A stretch of DNA of 64,000 bases from Streptomyces aidingensis (GTDB lineage Bacteria > Actinomycetota > Actinomycetes > Streptomycetales > Streptomycetaceae), in contig NZ_FOLM01000001.1 in assembly GCF_900112355.1 (NCBI RefSeq), forward strand, positions 355,276 to 419,275. The letters are read 5' to 3'. Positions 43,421-51,687 of this stretch are shown piece after piece. The number at the start of each line of letters is the position of its first letter. The stretch's first letter is position 1. Under the pieces are notes generated by a model, which saw only the letters and a program-made list of their open reading frames with translations, was not told where the DNA came from and searched no databases. A program made the position numbers and the translations under genes.

Positions 43421-44283
43421 CCACCACCACCGAGCGGCCCTCGGCCGCCCCGGCCCCGGTGCCCGGGAACATCGGCATCGGCCAGACCGTGCACGACTCC
43501 CTGGTGATCGCCAAGCGGAACCTGCTGCGCATGATGCGGATTCCCGAAGTGGTGATCTTCGGGCTCATCCAGCCGGTGATGTTCGTCGTGCTGTTCAGTT
43601 ATGTCTTCGGCGGTTCCATCAACATCCCGGGCGCCGGCCTGGACGCGAGCGCCTACCGGGAGTTTCTGATGGGCGGCATCTTCGCGCAGACCGTCACCTT
43701 CGCGGTGGCCGGTCCCAGCATCGGCATCGCCGAGGACATGAGCAAGGGCATCGTGGACCGGTTCCGCTCCCTGCCCATCGCCCGCGGCGCCGTGCTCACC
43801 GGGCGCACCTTCGCCGACCTGGTGCAGACCGCGCTGATCCTGCTGGTGCTGGCGGTGGTGGCGTTCCTGGTCGGCTGGCGCATCCACGAGGGGCCGCTCA
43901 AGGCGCTCGCCGCCTTCGGGGTGCTGCTCCTTCTGGGCTATGCCTTCACCTGGATCGGCGCGCTGATCGGCCAGTCCGTGCGCACCCCGGAGGCGGCCGG
44001 ATCGGCCGGGCTGATCTGGCTGTTCCCGCTGACCTTCATCTCGGTGGCGTTCGTGCCCTCGGAGAACATGCCGGGCTGGCTGCAGCCGGTCGCCGAGTAC
44101 AACCCGTTCAGCGCCGTGGTGATGGCGGTGCGGGATCTGTTCGGCAATCTGCCCCAGGGGTACCAGCCGCCCGACGCCTGGCCGCTGCAGCACCCGGTGC
44201 TGGCCTCGGTGATCTACTCGGTGCTGATCATCGTGGTGTTCCGCACCCTGGCGGTCCGCAAGTACAAGAGCAACGCCGGCTGA
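43417..44283 (+). CDS. ABC transporter permease, DrrB-type, copy 1
   Basis: Membrane subunit (288 residues) for the ATPase upstream. Six helices, starting with EVVIFGLIQPVMFVVLFSYVFGG, and the family motif FRSLPIARGAVLTGRTFADLV. The GTG start at 43417 overlaps the ATPase stop (GTGA), so translation is coupled and the stoichiometry kept even. A hairpin after the gene ends the operon. It resembles the second permease in this window (59908-60732) in layout, but the two sequences differ clearly. Confidence 0.93.
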   Translation: MTTTTERPSAAPAPVPGNIGIGQTVHDSLVIAKRNLLRMMRIPEVVIFGLIQPVMFVVLFSYVFGGSINIPGAGLDASAYREFLMGGIFAQTVTFAVAGPSIGIAEDMSKGIVDRFRSLPIARGAVLTGRTFADLVQTALILLVLAVVAFLVGWRIHEGPLKALAAFGVLLLLGYAFTWIGALIGQSVRTPEAAGSAGLIWLFPLTFISVAFVPSENMPGWLQPVAEYNPFSAVVMAVRDLFGNLPQGYQPPDAWPLQHPVLASVIYSVLIIVVFRTLAVRKYKSNAG

Positions 44284-44311
44284 ACCCCGGCACCACCGGG
44301 CCCTCTGCCAC

Positions 44312-44351
44312 GACGGCCCCGCCGCGCGCCCCGGCGCCCGGCGGGGCCGTC
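44312..44351. terminator. Terminator hairpin after the drrAB-type operon
   Basis: A perfect 13-bp GC stem (44312-44324 with 44339-44351) and 14-base loop, 29 bases after the permease stop. Confidence 0.7.
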
Positions 44352-44522
44352 CCCGTGTCCGTGGCCGTGTCCGGCGTGCGGGCGTGCGTGCGTGCGAACG
44401 TGAACAACTACCCACCGTGCGGCCCCTCATCCGCGTCCAAGCCTCAAACCGGGCTCAAAATCAGCTTGATTGACCAATCCAGAGGGAACGCCTCCTGCAC
44501 GGGAGACGCAGAGGGGGAAGCG

Positions 44523-47500
44523 ATGGCCCAGTTGGAGATGACCGAGCGGCACCGGGCCGATGTGGAACGGCTGCTCGTCCGGGCGGTGGAGGAGGAGGTG
44601 CGCCGCTCCGGCGACACCGTCGACGGACGGCTGCTGCTGCGCCGGGCCCGCGACGCCATGGCCGACATCGTGCGCCCGGCCGCCGAGGAGTGGGAGCACT
44701 ACCGCCAGGCCGAGATCGCCCACGCCCCCGGACGGCTGGCCGAGCGCTTCAACGGCCGCGCGCTCGGCGGCCTCACCGCCGCCGCGCTGGCCGCCGCGCT
44801 GGCCGCGCTGCTGCTGATCGGCCGCCACACCGACGCCGGCCCGGCCTTCTCCGGCGCCGCCATGGTCGCCCTGGCCGCCTTCCTCGGCTTCAGCTGCCAG
44901 GCGGCGCTCGCCCACCTGTGGTCCGCCGAGTCCCAGGCCGGCCGCCGCCACCAGCCCGGCGGCGTGGAACAGCTCCGGCTGAGCTGGCTGACCGCCGCGG
45001 AGGTCCGCGGCATCCGGCCGTGGATGGAACAGCAGCGGGTGACCGCCCCGCGCCGCGCCGACACCCCGGCCGGCGAACCGCCCCGCCGCACCAGGCCCAG
45101 CCGCGGCGGTGCCGCCCGCACCCGCGCGGTGCTGGCCAAGTCCTTCGACCGCCTTCCCGACCGCGGCCGGCCCTTCATCGGCCGGCACCGCGAGCTCGCC
45201 CGGATCACCCAGTGGGTGCATCGCGACCGGGCCCGTACCGACACCCGGCCCACCGTGGTGGTGCTGCACGGCCCCTCCGGCTCGGGCCGCACCATGCTCG
45301 CCCGCTGGGCCGCGCACGACATGCGGGAACTGTTCCGCGGCGCCTGCCTGGTCGATCTGCGCGGCCAGAGCCAGGACCCGCTGCCCACCCGGGACGCCGT
45401 GCTGCATCTGCTCAACCGGCTCGGCGCCCCGCGGGAACAGCTCCTCTTCCGGGAGGGCGGCGGCCCCGGCGGCGAGCAGCAGCGGCTGCGCCGCCTGCTG
45501 GAGCGCTACCACCAGCACCTCACCGACCTCAGCGTGGTGATCATCCTGGACGACGCCACCGACGCGGAGCAGGTCCGCGCCCTGGTGCCGGAGCGCTCCA
45601 ACTCCCTGGTGCTGGTCACCGCCGAGCAGCCGCTCACCCTCGGTCCCGGCCTGCACGCCTCCGTGCACCAGCTGCCGCTCGGCGCCCTGGACCGGCCGGA
45701 CGCCGAGGCCCTGCTGCGGGCCGCGGCCGGGCCCGAGGCAACCGGCCCGGACACCCCCTCCGGCGACCCCGCCTGGGAGCGGGTGATCGGGCTGTGCGAC
45801 GCCCGTCCGCTGCTGCTGCACCTGGCCGGCGCCGCCCTGGACCACCGCACCCCGGCAGCCCTCGCCGCCGGCCTGGAGGCATACGGACCGGCCGCCGGCG
45901 GCATCGACCCGGTGGAGCGCACCCTGCGGCTGCGCTACGCCGACCAGTCCGAGCCCGCCCGCCGGCTGCTGCGCCGGCTCGCCCTGGTGGGACGCGCCAG
46001 CCTCGGTGCCCGGGCCGCCGCCGCCCTGCTGGACACCTCCCAGGCGGAGGGCGCCCGCCGGCTGGAGGAGCTGACCCGCGCCGGGCTGCTGCGCAATGTC
46101 CGCGGCAACCGCTACCGGCTGCACGACCTGGTGCGCCGCTTCGCCCGCGCCCGGATGCGGGACGAGGAGAACCCGCGGGAGCGCGTCGCCGCCCAGGAAC
46201 GGCTCATCCGCAGCTATGCCGAGCTCGCCGACACCGTCATCCGGCTCGTCGACGGCAACACCTCCACCCGGGCCGGCCTGCTGCCCGCGGCGGCCGGCGG
46301 CCACGGCTTCAAGTCCCTGGACGCCGCCCTGAGCTGGCTGGACGACGAGACCAGCTTCATCACCGCCACCCTGCGCCATGCCGACCCGGCCGTGGACCGG
46401 GAGGTCGTCCAGCATCTGCTGGGCGCGCTGTGCGACTACTGCCTGCTGCGCGGCGACCTCTACCGGCTGGGCGAGCTCAACGAACTCACCCAGGCCATCA
46501 ACCAGTCCATGCTCACCCGCTCGGTCAAATGGCGCACCGGCGTGGCCGAGCGGCAGCTCGGCGAACTGGACAAGGCCCGCACCACGCTCTCCACGGTGGT
46601 CGATCTCTACCAGGCGGCACACAACGAGCCCGGCGCCGCCCGGGCGCTGCGCGATCTGGGCATCACCCTCCAGCACCAGGGCTCCCTGCCGCAGGCCGGG
46701 GAGAAACTCGGCGAGGCCCTGGAGTTCCAGCGCGGCGAGCGCCTGGCCGGCGACCGGGCCTGGACCCTGCACGCCCTGGCCGCGGTGGAACGGGAACGCG
46801 GCCGGGTGGTCTCGGCCTCGGCGCTGCTCGCCGAATCCCTGGAACTGCACCGGGCCAGCGGCAGCGTGCACGGCGAGGCCTGGGCGCGGTTCCAGCTCGG
46901 CCAGAACCTGCTGCGCCGCGGCGCCCCGGCCGAGGCCGGGGCCGAGCTGCGGGAGTCCCTGGCGCTCTACGAGCAGTCCCGGGACCCGCGCGGCCAGGCC
47001 TGGGCGCTCACCCAGCTCGGCGTCGTCCGTATCCACGAGGGCGAGGCCACCGCGGCGGCCGAGGAACTGCGCGCCGCCATCGCCCGCCACCGGGAGAACG
47101 AGGACGCGCGCGGCGAGGCCTGGGCGCTGTACAACCTGGGCCAGGCCCTGGAGGACTCCGGCGACCCGGAGGGCGCCGTCCGCACCCTGGAGGCGGCCCG
47201 CACCATGTTCAGCCGGATGCCGGACAGCTACGGCCTGGCCGCGGCCCGGCACCACTCGGGCCGGGTGACCCGGGACCTGCGGGCCGAGGCCACCGGCTCA
47301 CTGCGCAACAGCGGCTTCGCCCGGCAGCTGCTCACCGACGCCCGCCGTGACTTCCGGCGCTCCGGCGCCCCGCACGGGGAGGCCTGGTCGGCCGCGGAAC
47401 TGGTCGTCATCGAGGCCGGCAACGAGCGCTTCGCCGCCGCCCTGGACCTGGCCGGCCAGGCGCTGGCGCTGTTCACCGAGGGCTATGGCGAGGGCCGGCC

Positions 47501-47777
47501 CGACCGGCGCGGCGCCGACTGGGCGGCCTTCCTGCGCTGCACCCTGCTGCCGCTGGCCTCGCCCGGCGGCTCCGAGGTCGGGCAGGCCGTGGCCCAGCAG
47601 GAACTCCAGCAGCTTCTCGCCGCCGACCACCCCCTGCGCGACCCCCGGCTGGCCGATGCCGCCGAGACCTACGGCCTGATGCTGGAACGCGGCCAGGGCC
47701 CGGAGGACGGCTGGCCCGCCTGGCGCCTGGGCATGGTCCCCCGGCGCGCCGCCCGGGATGTCCTCGCCGTCCTGTGA
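44523..47777 (+). CDS. Membrane-anchored STAND-type NTPase with TPR repeats
   Basis: A 1,084-residue protein. Residues about 1-75 are charged helix, 79-100 and 107-130 are two membrane helices, 205-560 an NTPase region, and about 560-1080 TPR-like repeats (for example LGITLQHQGSLPQAGEKLGEALEFQ and ARGEAWALYNLGQALEDSGDPEGAVRTLE). The NTPase region has the P-loop GPSGSGRT at 250-257, Walker B VIILDDATD, and LHDLVRRFARARM at the winged-helix end, as in AfsR-like STAND proteins but without a SARP DNA-binding domain. The P-loop Lys is Arg256, so ATP turnover may be altered. ATG at 44523 with GGGGGAAG upstream. Signalling role inferred, partner unknown. Confidence 0.8.
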   Translation: MAQLEMTERHRADVERLLVRAVEEEVRRSGDTVDGRLLLRRARDAMADIVRPAAEEWEHYRQAEIAHAPGRLAERFNGRALGGLTAAALAAALAALLLIGRHTDAGPAFSGAAMVALAAFLGFSCQAALAHLWSAESQAGRRHQPGGVEQLRLSWLTAAEVRGIRPWMEQQRVTAPRRADTPAGEPPRRTRPSRGGAARTRAVLAKSFDRLPDRGRPFIGRHRELARITQWVHRDRARTDTRPTVVVLHGPSGSGRTMLARWAAHDMRELFRGACLVDLRGQSQDPLPTRDAVLHLLNRLGAPREQLLFREGGGPGGEQQRLRRLLERYHQHLTDLSVVIILDDATDAEQVRALVPERSNSLVLVTAEQPLTLGPGLHASVHQLPLGALDRPDAEALLRAAAGPEATGPDTPSGDPAWERVIGLCDARPLLLHLAGAALDHRTPAALAAGLEAYGPAAGGIDPVERTLRLRYADQSEPARRLLRRLALVGRASLGARAAAALLDTSQAEGARRLEELTRAGLLRNVRGNRYRLHDLVRRFARARMRDEENPRERVAAQERLIRSYAELADTVIRLVDGNTSTRAGLLPAAAGGHGFKSLDAALSWLDDETSFITATLRHADPAVDREVVQHLLGALCDYCLLRGDLYRLGELNELTQAINQSMLTRSVKWRTGVAERQLGELDKARTTLSTVVDLYQAAHNEPGAARALRDLGITLQHQGSLPQAGEKLGEALEFQRGERLAGDRAWTLHALAAVERERGRVVSASALLAESLELHRASGSVHGEAWARFQLGQNLLRRGAPAEAGAELRESLALYEQSRDPRGQAWALTQLGVVRIHEGEATAAAEELRAAIARHRENEDARGEAWALYNLGQALEDSGDPEGAVRTLEAARTMFSRMPDSYGLAAARHHSGRVTRDLRAEATGSLRNSGFARQLLTDARRDFRRSGAPHGEAWSAAELVVIEAGNERFAAALDLAGQALALFTEGYGEGRPDRRGADWAAFLRCTLLPLASPGGSEVGQAVAQQELQQLLAADHPLRDPRLADAAETYGLMLERGQGPEDGWPAWRLGMVPRRAARDVLAVL

Positions 47778-47843
47778 CCTGGGGCGTGAAAGGGATTCCG
47801 GGGTGGTTGCGGCGGCCGGGGGCGGAGGGGGGACAATGGCGGT

Positions 47844-48020
47844 ATGAGTGAGCTTGTACCCCTGGCGGCACGTGAGCTGAACGAGTACACCGTCACCCCC
47901 GGCGTGCTCGGGTTCATCGTGTTCGCCGTGATGGGCGTGGCCGTCTGGCTGCTGCTGAAGTCGATGACCCGGCAGCTCAACAAGATCGACTTCAAGGAGC
48001 GGGACCGCGAGGAGCACTGA
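47844..48020 (+). CDS. 58-residue membrane protein next to mca
   Basis: Small frame beginning MSELVPLAARELNEYTVTPG, with a membrane helix VLGFIVFAVMGVAVWLLLKSM and a basic, charged C-terminus (RQLNKIDFKERDREEH). The charge pattern predicts the C-terminus in the cytosol. Codon usage has the expected GC third positions, and a small membrane protein at this site, convergent with mca, is conserved in Streptomyces as I recall. A G-run lies 12 bases before the ATG. Function unknown. Confidence 0.75.
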   Translation: MSELVPLAARELNEYTVTPGVLGFIVFAVMGVAVWLLLKSMTRQLNKIDFKERDREEH

Positions 48021-48108
48021 CCCGCCCGGGGAGCCCGCCTCCATTCCGGCCCCTCCTCCTCCCGTCCTCCTCCCGTCCTCCTCCCGGCCGCCCGGGGAGC
48101 CCGCCGGC

Positions 48109-48984
48109 TCAGAGCCGCTCGCGGACCCCGGCGAACAGATCCGACTCGGGGACCGATGTCTCCACCAGGCTCTTGGCCAGCTCGTACTCCTCGGTGGGCC
48201 AGACCTCCTGCTGGATCTCCATCGGCACCGCGAACCAGCCGCCGTCCGGATCGATCTGGGTGCGGTGCGCCAGCAGCGCCTTGTCCCGGACGGGGAAGAA
48301 CTCCGAGCAGGGAACGAAGGTCGTCAGGGTGCGTTCCTTGCGGCTGAACTCGTCCCACCGCTTCAGCCACTCGCCGTAGGGCGAATCCAGCCCGCGCTCC
48401 AGCAGCGCGTTGTGCAGCGTCTCGGTGCGGGGGCGGTTGAAGCCCTGGTTGTAGTAGAGCTTCAGCGGCTGCCAGGGCTCCCCGGTCCCGGGATACCGTT
48501 CCGGGTCCCCCGCGGCATCGAAGGCCACCATGGTGATCTTGTGGGTCATGATGTGATCGGGATGCGGATAGCCGCCGTTCTCGTCGTAGGTGGTGATCAC
48601 ATGCGGCCGGAACGCACGGATCTGCCGCACCAGCGGCCCGGCCGCCTCGGCCACGTCCTGCAGGGCGAAGCAGCCCTCGGGCAGCGGGGGCAGCGGATCG
48701 CCCTCCGGCAGCCCGGAGTCCACAAAGCCCAGCCATTCCTGCTGCACGCCGAGAATGTCCCGCGCCTCCGCCATCTCACGGGCGCGCACCTCGTGAATAT
48801 TGGCCTCGATGTAGGCGTCTCCCTGCAGCTTGGGGTTCAGGATCGATCCCCGCTCGCCGCCCGTGCACGTCACCACCAGTACGTCGACACCCTCGGCGAC
48901 GTACTTCGCCATCGTCGCGGCGCCCTTGCTCGATTCGTCGTCGGGGTGCGCGTGCACCGCCATGAGCCGAAGCTGCTCAGTCAA
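48109..48984 (-). CDS. mca: Mycothiol S-conjugate amidase
   Basis: Zinc amidase that cleaves mycothiol adducts of electrophiles and toxins to a mercapturic acid, part of actinomycete detoxification. The 291 residues contain the metal-binding HAHPDDESS at 11-19, TCTGGERGSILNP, YDENGGYPHPDHIMTH with further ligands, and MEIQQEVWPTEEYELAKSLVETS, which sets Mca apart from MshB. The TTG at 48984 gives LTEQLRLMAVHAHPDD, matching relatives; an internal ATG would lose seven residues. Its presence shows the host makes mycothiol. A candidate promoter with TATAGA lies about 70 bases upstream. Confidence 0.95.
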   Translation of the reverse strand: MTEQLRLMAVHAHPDDESSKGAATMAKYVAEGVDVLVVTCTGGERGSILNPKLQGDAYIEANIHEVRAREMAEARDILGVQQEWLGFVDSGLPEGDPLPPLPEGCFALQDVAEAAGPLVRQIRAFRPHVITTYDENGGYPHPDHIMTHKITMVAFDAAGDPERYPGTGEPWQPLKLYYNQGFNRPRTETLHNALLERGLDSPYGEWLKRWDEFSRKERTLTTFVPCSEFFPVRDKALLAHRTQIDPDGGWFAVPMEIQQEVWPTEEYELAKSLVETSVPESDLFAGVRERL

Positions 48985-49052
48985 GGCTCGGTCCCTGTCG
49001 TCTCGCGGTCCTGGAAGGGCCGGTCCGGTCGGCGGTGCCCGGCCACTGGCTT

Positions 49053-49081
49053 CTATAGTTGCGGAAGGGTCTGACAACAGG
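49053..49081 (-). promoter_or_regulatory. Candidate mca promoter
   Basis: On the minus strand TATAGA (49058-49053) is a good -10 box. A -35-like CTGTTG lies 17 bases further upstream, and an overlapping TTGTCA 14 bases upstream is less well spaced. The start site would be about 62 bases before the TTG at 48984. Confidence 0.4.
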
Positions 49082-49187
49082 CACAGCGCCCGTTCCGCCG
49101 GCCGTATTCCGGTTTCTGTATCCCGGGGCACCCCGGCGGTGCCCGGCCGCACCGCGGTGTTCCGCCCCTCCGTCCCAGGAAGTGATC

Positions 49188-49601
49188 ATGCCGACCGCTC
49201 AGCAGCAGCCGCCGCACGGCCGGTACGGCCGTCCGGCCGGCACGGCCGCCCGTACCGACCGGCGGCTGAAGGCCGTGGGCGCGGCGCTGGGGGCCCTGCT
49301 GACCGCCGGGCTGGCCTGGGCCGGCTGGGCCCATGTCACCGGAAACCCGGTCTCCGGGGAACTCACCGGCTTCCAGGTACTCTCGGACACCGAGGTCGAG
49401 GCCAGCATCCAGGTGCGCAAGCCGGCCGGCACGGTCGCCCTGTGCACCGTCCGGTCACAGGCGGTGGACGGCCTGGAGGTCGGCCGGGCCGAGTTCCGCT
49501 TCGAGGACGACGCGGACCAGGTGCACCGGGCGGTCACCCTGAAGACCATCGGGCGGGCCACCACCGCGGAGCTGCTCGGCTGTACCGCGGCCCCGGACTG
49601 A
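49188..49601 (+). CDS. DUF4307 membrane protein
   Basis: A 137-residue protein with a basic start (GRYGRPAGTAARTDRRLK), one membrane helix (AVGAALGALLTAGLAWAGW) and an extracytoplasmic beta domain (VSGELTGFQVLSDTEVEASIQVRKPAGTVALCTVRSQAVDGLEVGRAEF), the DUF4307 pattern, with two Cys that may pair. ATG 49188 follows AGGAAG. It lies between mca and greA, an order conserved in Streptomyces. Function unknown. Confidence 0.85.
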   Translation: MPTAQQQPPHGRYGRPAGTAARTDRRLKAVGAALGALLTAGLAWAGWAHVTGNPVSGELTGFQVLSDTEVEASIQVRKPAGTVALCTVRSQAVDGLEVGRAEFRFEDDADQVHRAVTLKTIGRATTAELLGCTAAPD

Positions 49602-49656
49602 GCCGCCCAGCCTCCGCCGGCCATCCGCCGGGCCCGGTCCGGCCTGGAGTCCGGCA

Positions 49657-49672
49657 CTCCGGGTACCCGGAG
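49657..49672. promoter_or_regulatory. Perfect 16-bp palindrome upstream of greA
   Basis: CTCCGGGTACCCGGAG has no loop, so it suits a dimeric DNA-binding protein better than a terminator. It lies 56 bases after the DUF4307 stop and about 110 bases before the greA promoter -10. Confidence 0.4.
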
Positions 49673-49742
49673 CATCCCCCTGTGGACCTGCCGCTTTTCG
49701 ACCACAGGTCACCGGTTTGCGTCTGGTCCCGGAGGGTAATTC

Positions 49743-49772
49743 TTCCGAAACTCGATCAGCCTTCGTTATGAT
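49743..49772 (+). promoter_or_regulatory. greA promoter
   Basis: TATGAT at 49767-49772 is close to the consensus -10 box; TTCCGA 18 bases upstream is a weak -35. Transcription would begin near 49779, leaving an untranslated leader of about 85 bases before the GTG at 49865. Confidence 0.5.
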
Positions 49773-49864
49773 CGATGTTTCGCCCACCCGGAAACACAGT
49801 CCAGGCGACGACGTCATCCGGGGCGGGCGTTGCTTTTAGCAGAACACGTACCCGAGGAGCACTT

Positions 49865-50362
49865 GTGACCCAGACCAGCGAAAACGTTACCTGGCTGACC
49901 CAGGAGGCGTTCAACCAGCTCAAGAGCGAGCTGGAGTATCTGGAGGGTCCTGCACGCACCGAGATCGCGAAGAAGATCGAAGCGGCTCGCGAGGAAGGCG
50001 ACCTGAAGGAGAACGCCGGCTATCACGCGGCCAAGGAGGAGCAGGGCAAGCAGGAGGCGCGTGTGCGCCAGCTCCGCCAGTTGCTGGAACGCGCCAAGGT
50101 CGGCGAGGCCCCCGCGGACACCGGTGTCGTGGCCCCCGGCATGGTGGTGACCGTCGCCTTCGACGGCGACGAGGACGACACCCTCACGTTCCTGCTCGCC
50201 TCCCGGGAGTTCGCGACCTCGGACATCGAGACCTACTCGCCGCAGTCCCCCATGGGCAGCGGGGTCAACGGCAAGAAGGTCGGCGAGGACGCGCACTACG
50301 AGCTCCCCAACGGCCGGCCGGCCATGGTGAAGATCCTGGAGGCCAAGCCCTACCAGGGCTGA
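49865..50362 (+). CDS. greA: Transcription elongation factor GreA
   Basis: Binds RNA polymerase and stimulates cleavage of backtracked RNA. The 165 residues have the coiled-coil N-terminal domain (NVTWLTQEAFNQLKSELEYLEG, then IAKKIEAAREEGDLKENAGYHAAKEEQGKQEARVRQL) with the acidic tip Asp-Leu-x-Glu-Asn, and a C-terminal FKBP-like domain (YSPQSPMGSGVNGKKVGED). GTG at 49865 has AGGAG eight bases upstream. All functional parts are present. Confidence 0.96.
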   Translation: MTQTSENVTWLTQEAFNQLKSELEYLEGPARTEIAKKIEAAREEGDLKENAGYHAAKEEQGKQEARVRQLRQLLERAKVGEAPADTGVVAPGMVVTVAFDGDEDDTLTFLLASREFATSDIETYSPQSPMGSGVNGKKVGEDAHYELPNGRPAMVKILEAKPYQG

Positions 50363-50484
50363 TCCCCTTCCCGCGGCCCCGGCCCGGCCGTTTCCACGGA
50401 CCCCCCGGTGACCGGGTGCCGCCTCCCGCGGCACCCGGTCACCGCGCGTATACCTCCCCTCCGGTACGTTGACCGCACCGGCAG

Positions 50485-51618
50485 ATGAGGACCGACGGGG
50501 GGATGGGCCGTATGCCGATGTATCGCAAGGGGGGTATCAGCCCCTGGCAGCCGGCGCTTCTGGGACTGCTGCTGACCGGGCTGGGAGTGGCGGTGCCCGC
50601 CGTCATGCTGCCGCCGGCGCTGGCGGACGGGCGGGCCTACGCCGCCGCCGCGCCGTGTCCCGGGGGAACCGCGGCGGTGGACCCGGCGGCGGACTGCCTG
50701 CTGACCCGGCAGGCCGCGGTGACCGGCAAGGACGTCACCGGCAGGGGCGACAACAAGAAGTACTTCCTGGTCCTCGGCTTCCCGGACGGCACCCGGCAGC
50801 GTGCGCAGCTCGGGAAGAACAGCCAGCAGAAGTTCGAGACGGGGGAGCCGGTCACCGTTGTCTCCTGGCGCCACGAGATACGGGAGATCACCACCCGCGA
50901 CGGCGAGCGGCTGACCACCCGGGCCCACCCGGCCGGCGGGTACATCGCGCCGATGATGGTGGCCGTGCTGGCGACGCCGGTGGGCGGGTCGCTGCTGTGG
51001 ATGGCGCACTGGCTGCGGCGGCTGCGGCGCACCGGCCGCAGTCCGGCGTCCGTCGGCCGCCGGCACACCTCGGTCCCGTTCGTGACCGCCGTGCTGTACG
51101 GATTCGCGGCGATGATCGCGGTCGCCCTCTCGCCGAGCGCCCCGGCCGCGGCGGCCGGCGCGGGCGGGGTGGCCGTCGGCGCGGTCCTGCTCGGCGCCCT
51201 GGCCTGGCGCCGGCAGCGGAACAAGGCCGGGCCGAAAGCGGCCGGGCTGCTGGCCGCCACCGGGGTCCGGGTTCCGGTGGCCGAGACGGTGATCCCCGCG
51301 CGGGTGTCGGGGGAGGTCCCCTACAGCCGTACCGACTGCGACCATCTGGTCCTCTCTCCGGCGGGCGTGGCCGTGACCTCCGACGGGCGGGGCAGGGGCC
51401 TGCGCATCCCGCTGCCGGGGTCCCTGGCATTTGTCCGGCTGCACCGCGGGGACGCGGTCGGCCGCATCGACGGCGTCGCCCGCCCGCTGCTGGTGGAGTG
51501 CCGCGACGGCGACCGCGAAGTGCTGATCGCCGCCGACCGGGGCCATGTGCCGTGGATTCTGGGCGCGCTGTGGCCACGGCTGCCGGGCGCCGCTCCCGCC
51601 GTGCCGCCGGGAAGCTGA
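50485..51618 (+). CDS. Membrane protein with extracytoplasmic and cytosolic domains, unknown function
   Basis: A 377-residue protein with an N-terminal helix or signal anchor (WQPALLGLLLTGLGVAVPAVMLPPALA), a soluble outer domain (about 55-155), then helices at about 155-175, 200-217 and 222-240, and a C-terminal domain of about 120 residues. I do not recognise a family. The start is ambiguous: ATGs at 50485, 50503, 50512 and 50518 are all in frame, and a G-run before 50503/50512 makes the later ones equally possible. It is in the same direction as greA and as the DUF255 gene 69 bp downstream. Confidence 0.65.
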   Translation: MRTDGGMGRMPMYRKGGISPWQPALLGLLLTGLGVAVPAVMLPPALADGRAYAAAAPCPGGTAAVDPAADCLLTRQAAVTGKDVTGRGDNKKYFLVLGFPDGTRQRAQLGKNSQQKFETGEPVTVVSWRHEIREITTRDGERLTTRAHPAGGYIAPMMVAVLATPVGGSLLWMAHWLRRLRRTGRSPASVGRRHTSVPFVTAVLYGFAAMIAVALSPSAPAAAAGAGGVAVGAVLLGALAWRRQRNKAGPKAAGLLAATGVRVPVAETVIPARVSGEVPYSRTDCDHLVLSPAGVAVTSDGRGRGLRIPLPGSLAFVRLHRGDAVGRIDGVARPLLVECRDGDREVLIAADRGHVPWILGALWPRLPGAAPAVPPGS

Positions 51619-51687
51619 CGGGCGCGGTCCGCGGGGTCCGGCCGCGCAGACTGGGCCGGACGGACCGGATCATGCGACGATGCCGTT

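Noticed and set aside
42368..47777. Biosynthetic gene cluster around the first DrrAB pair
   Set aside because: No synthase, cyclase or tailoring genes are nearby; exporter pairs of this kind are common outside clusters.
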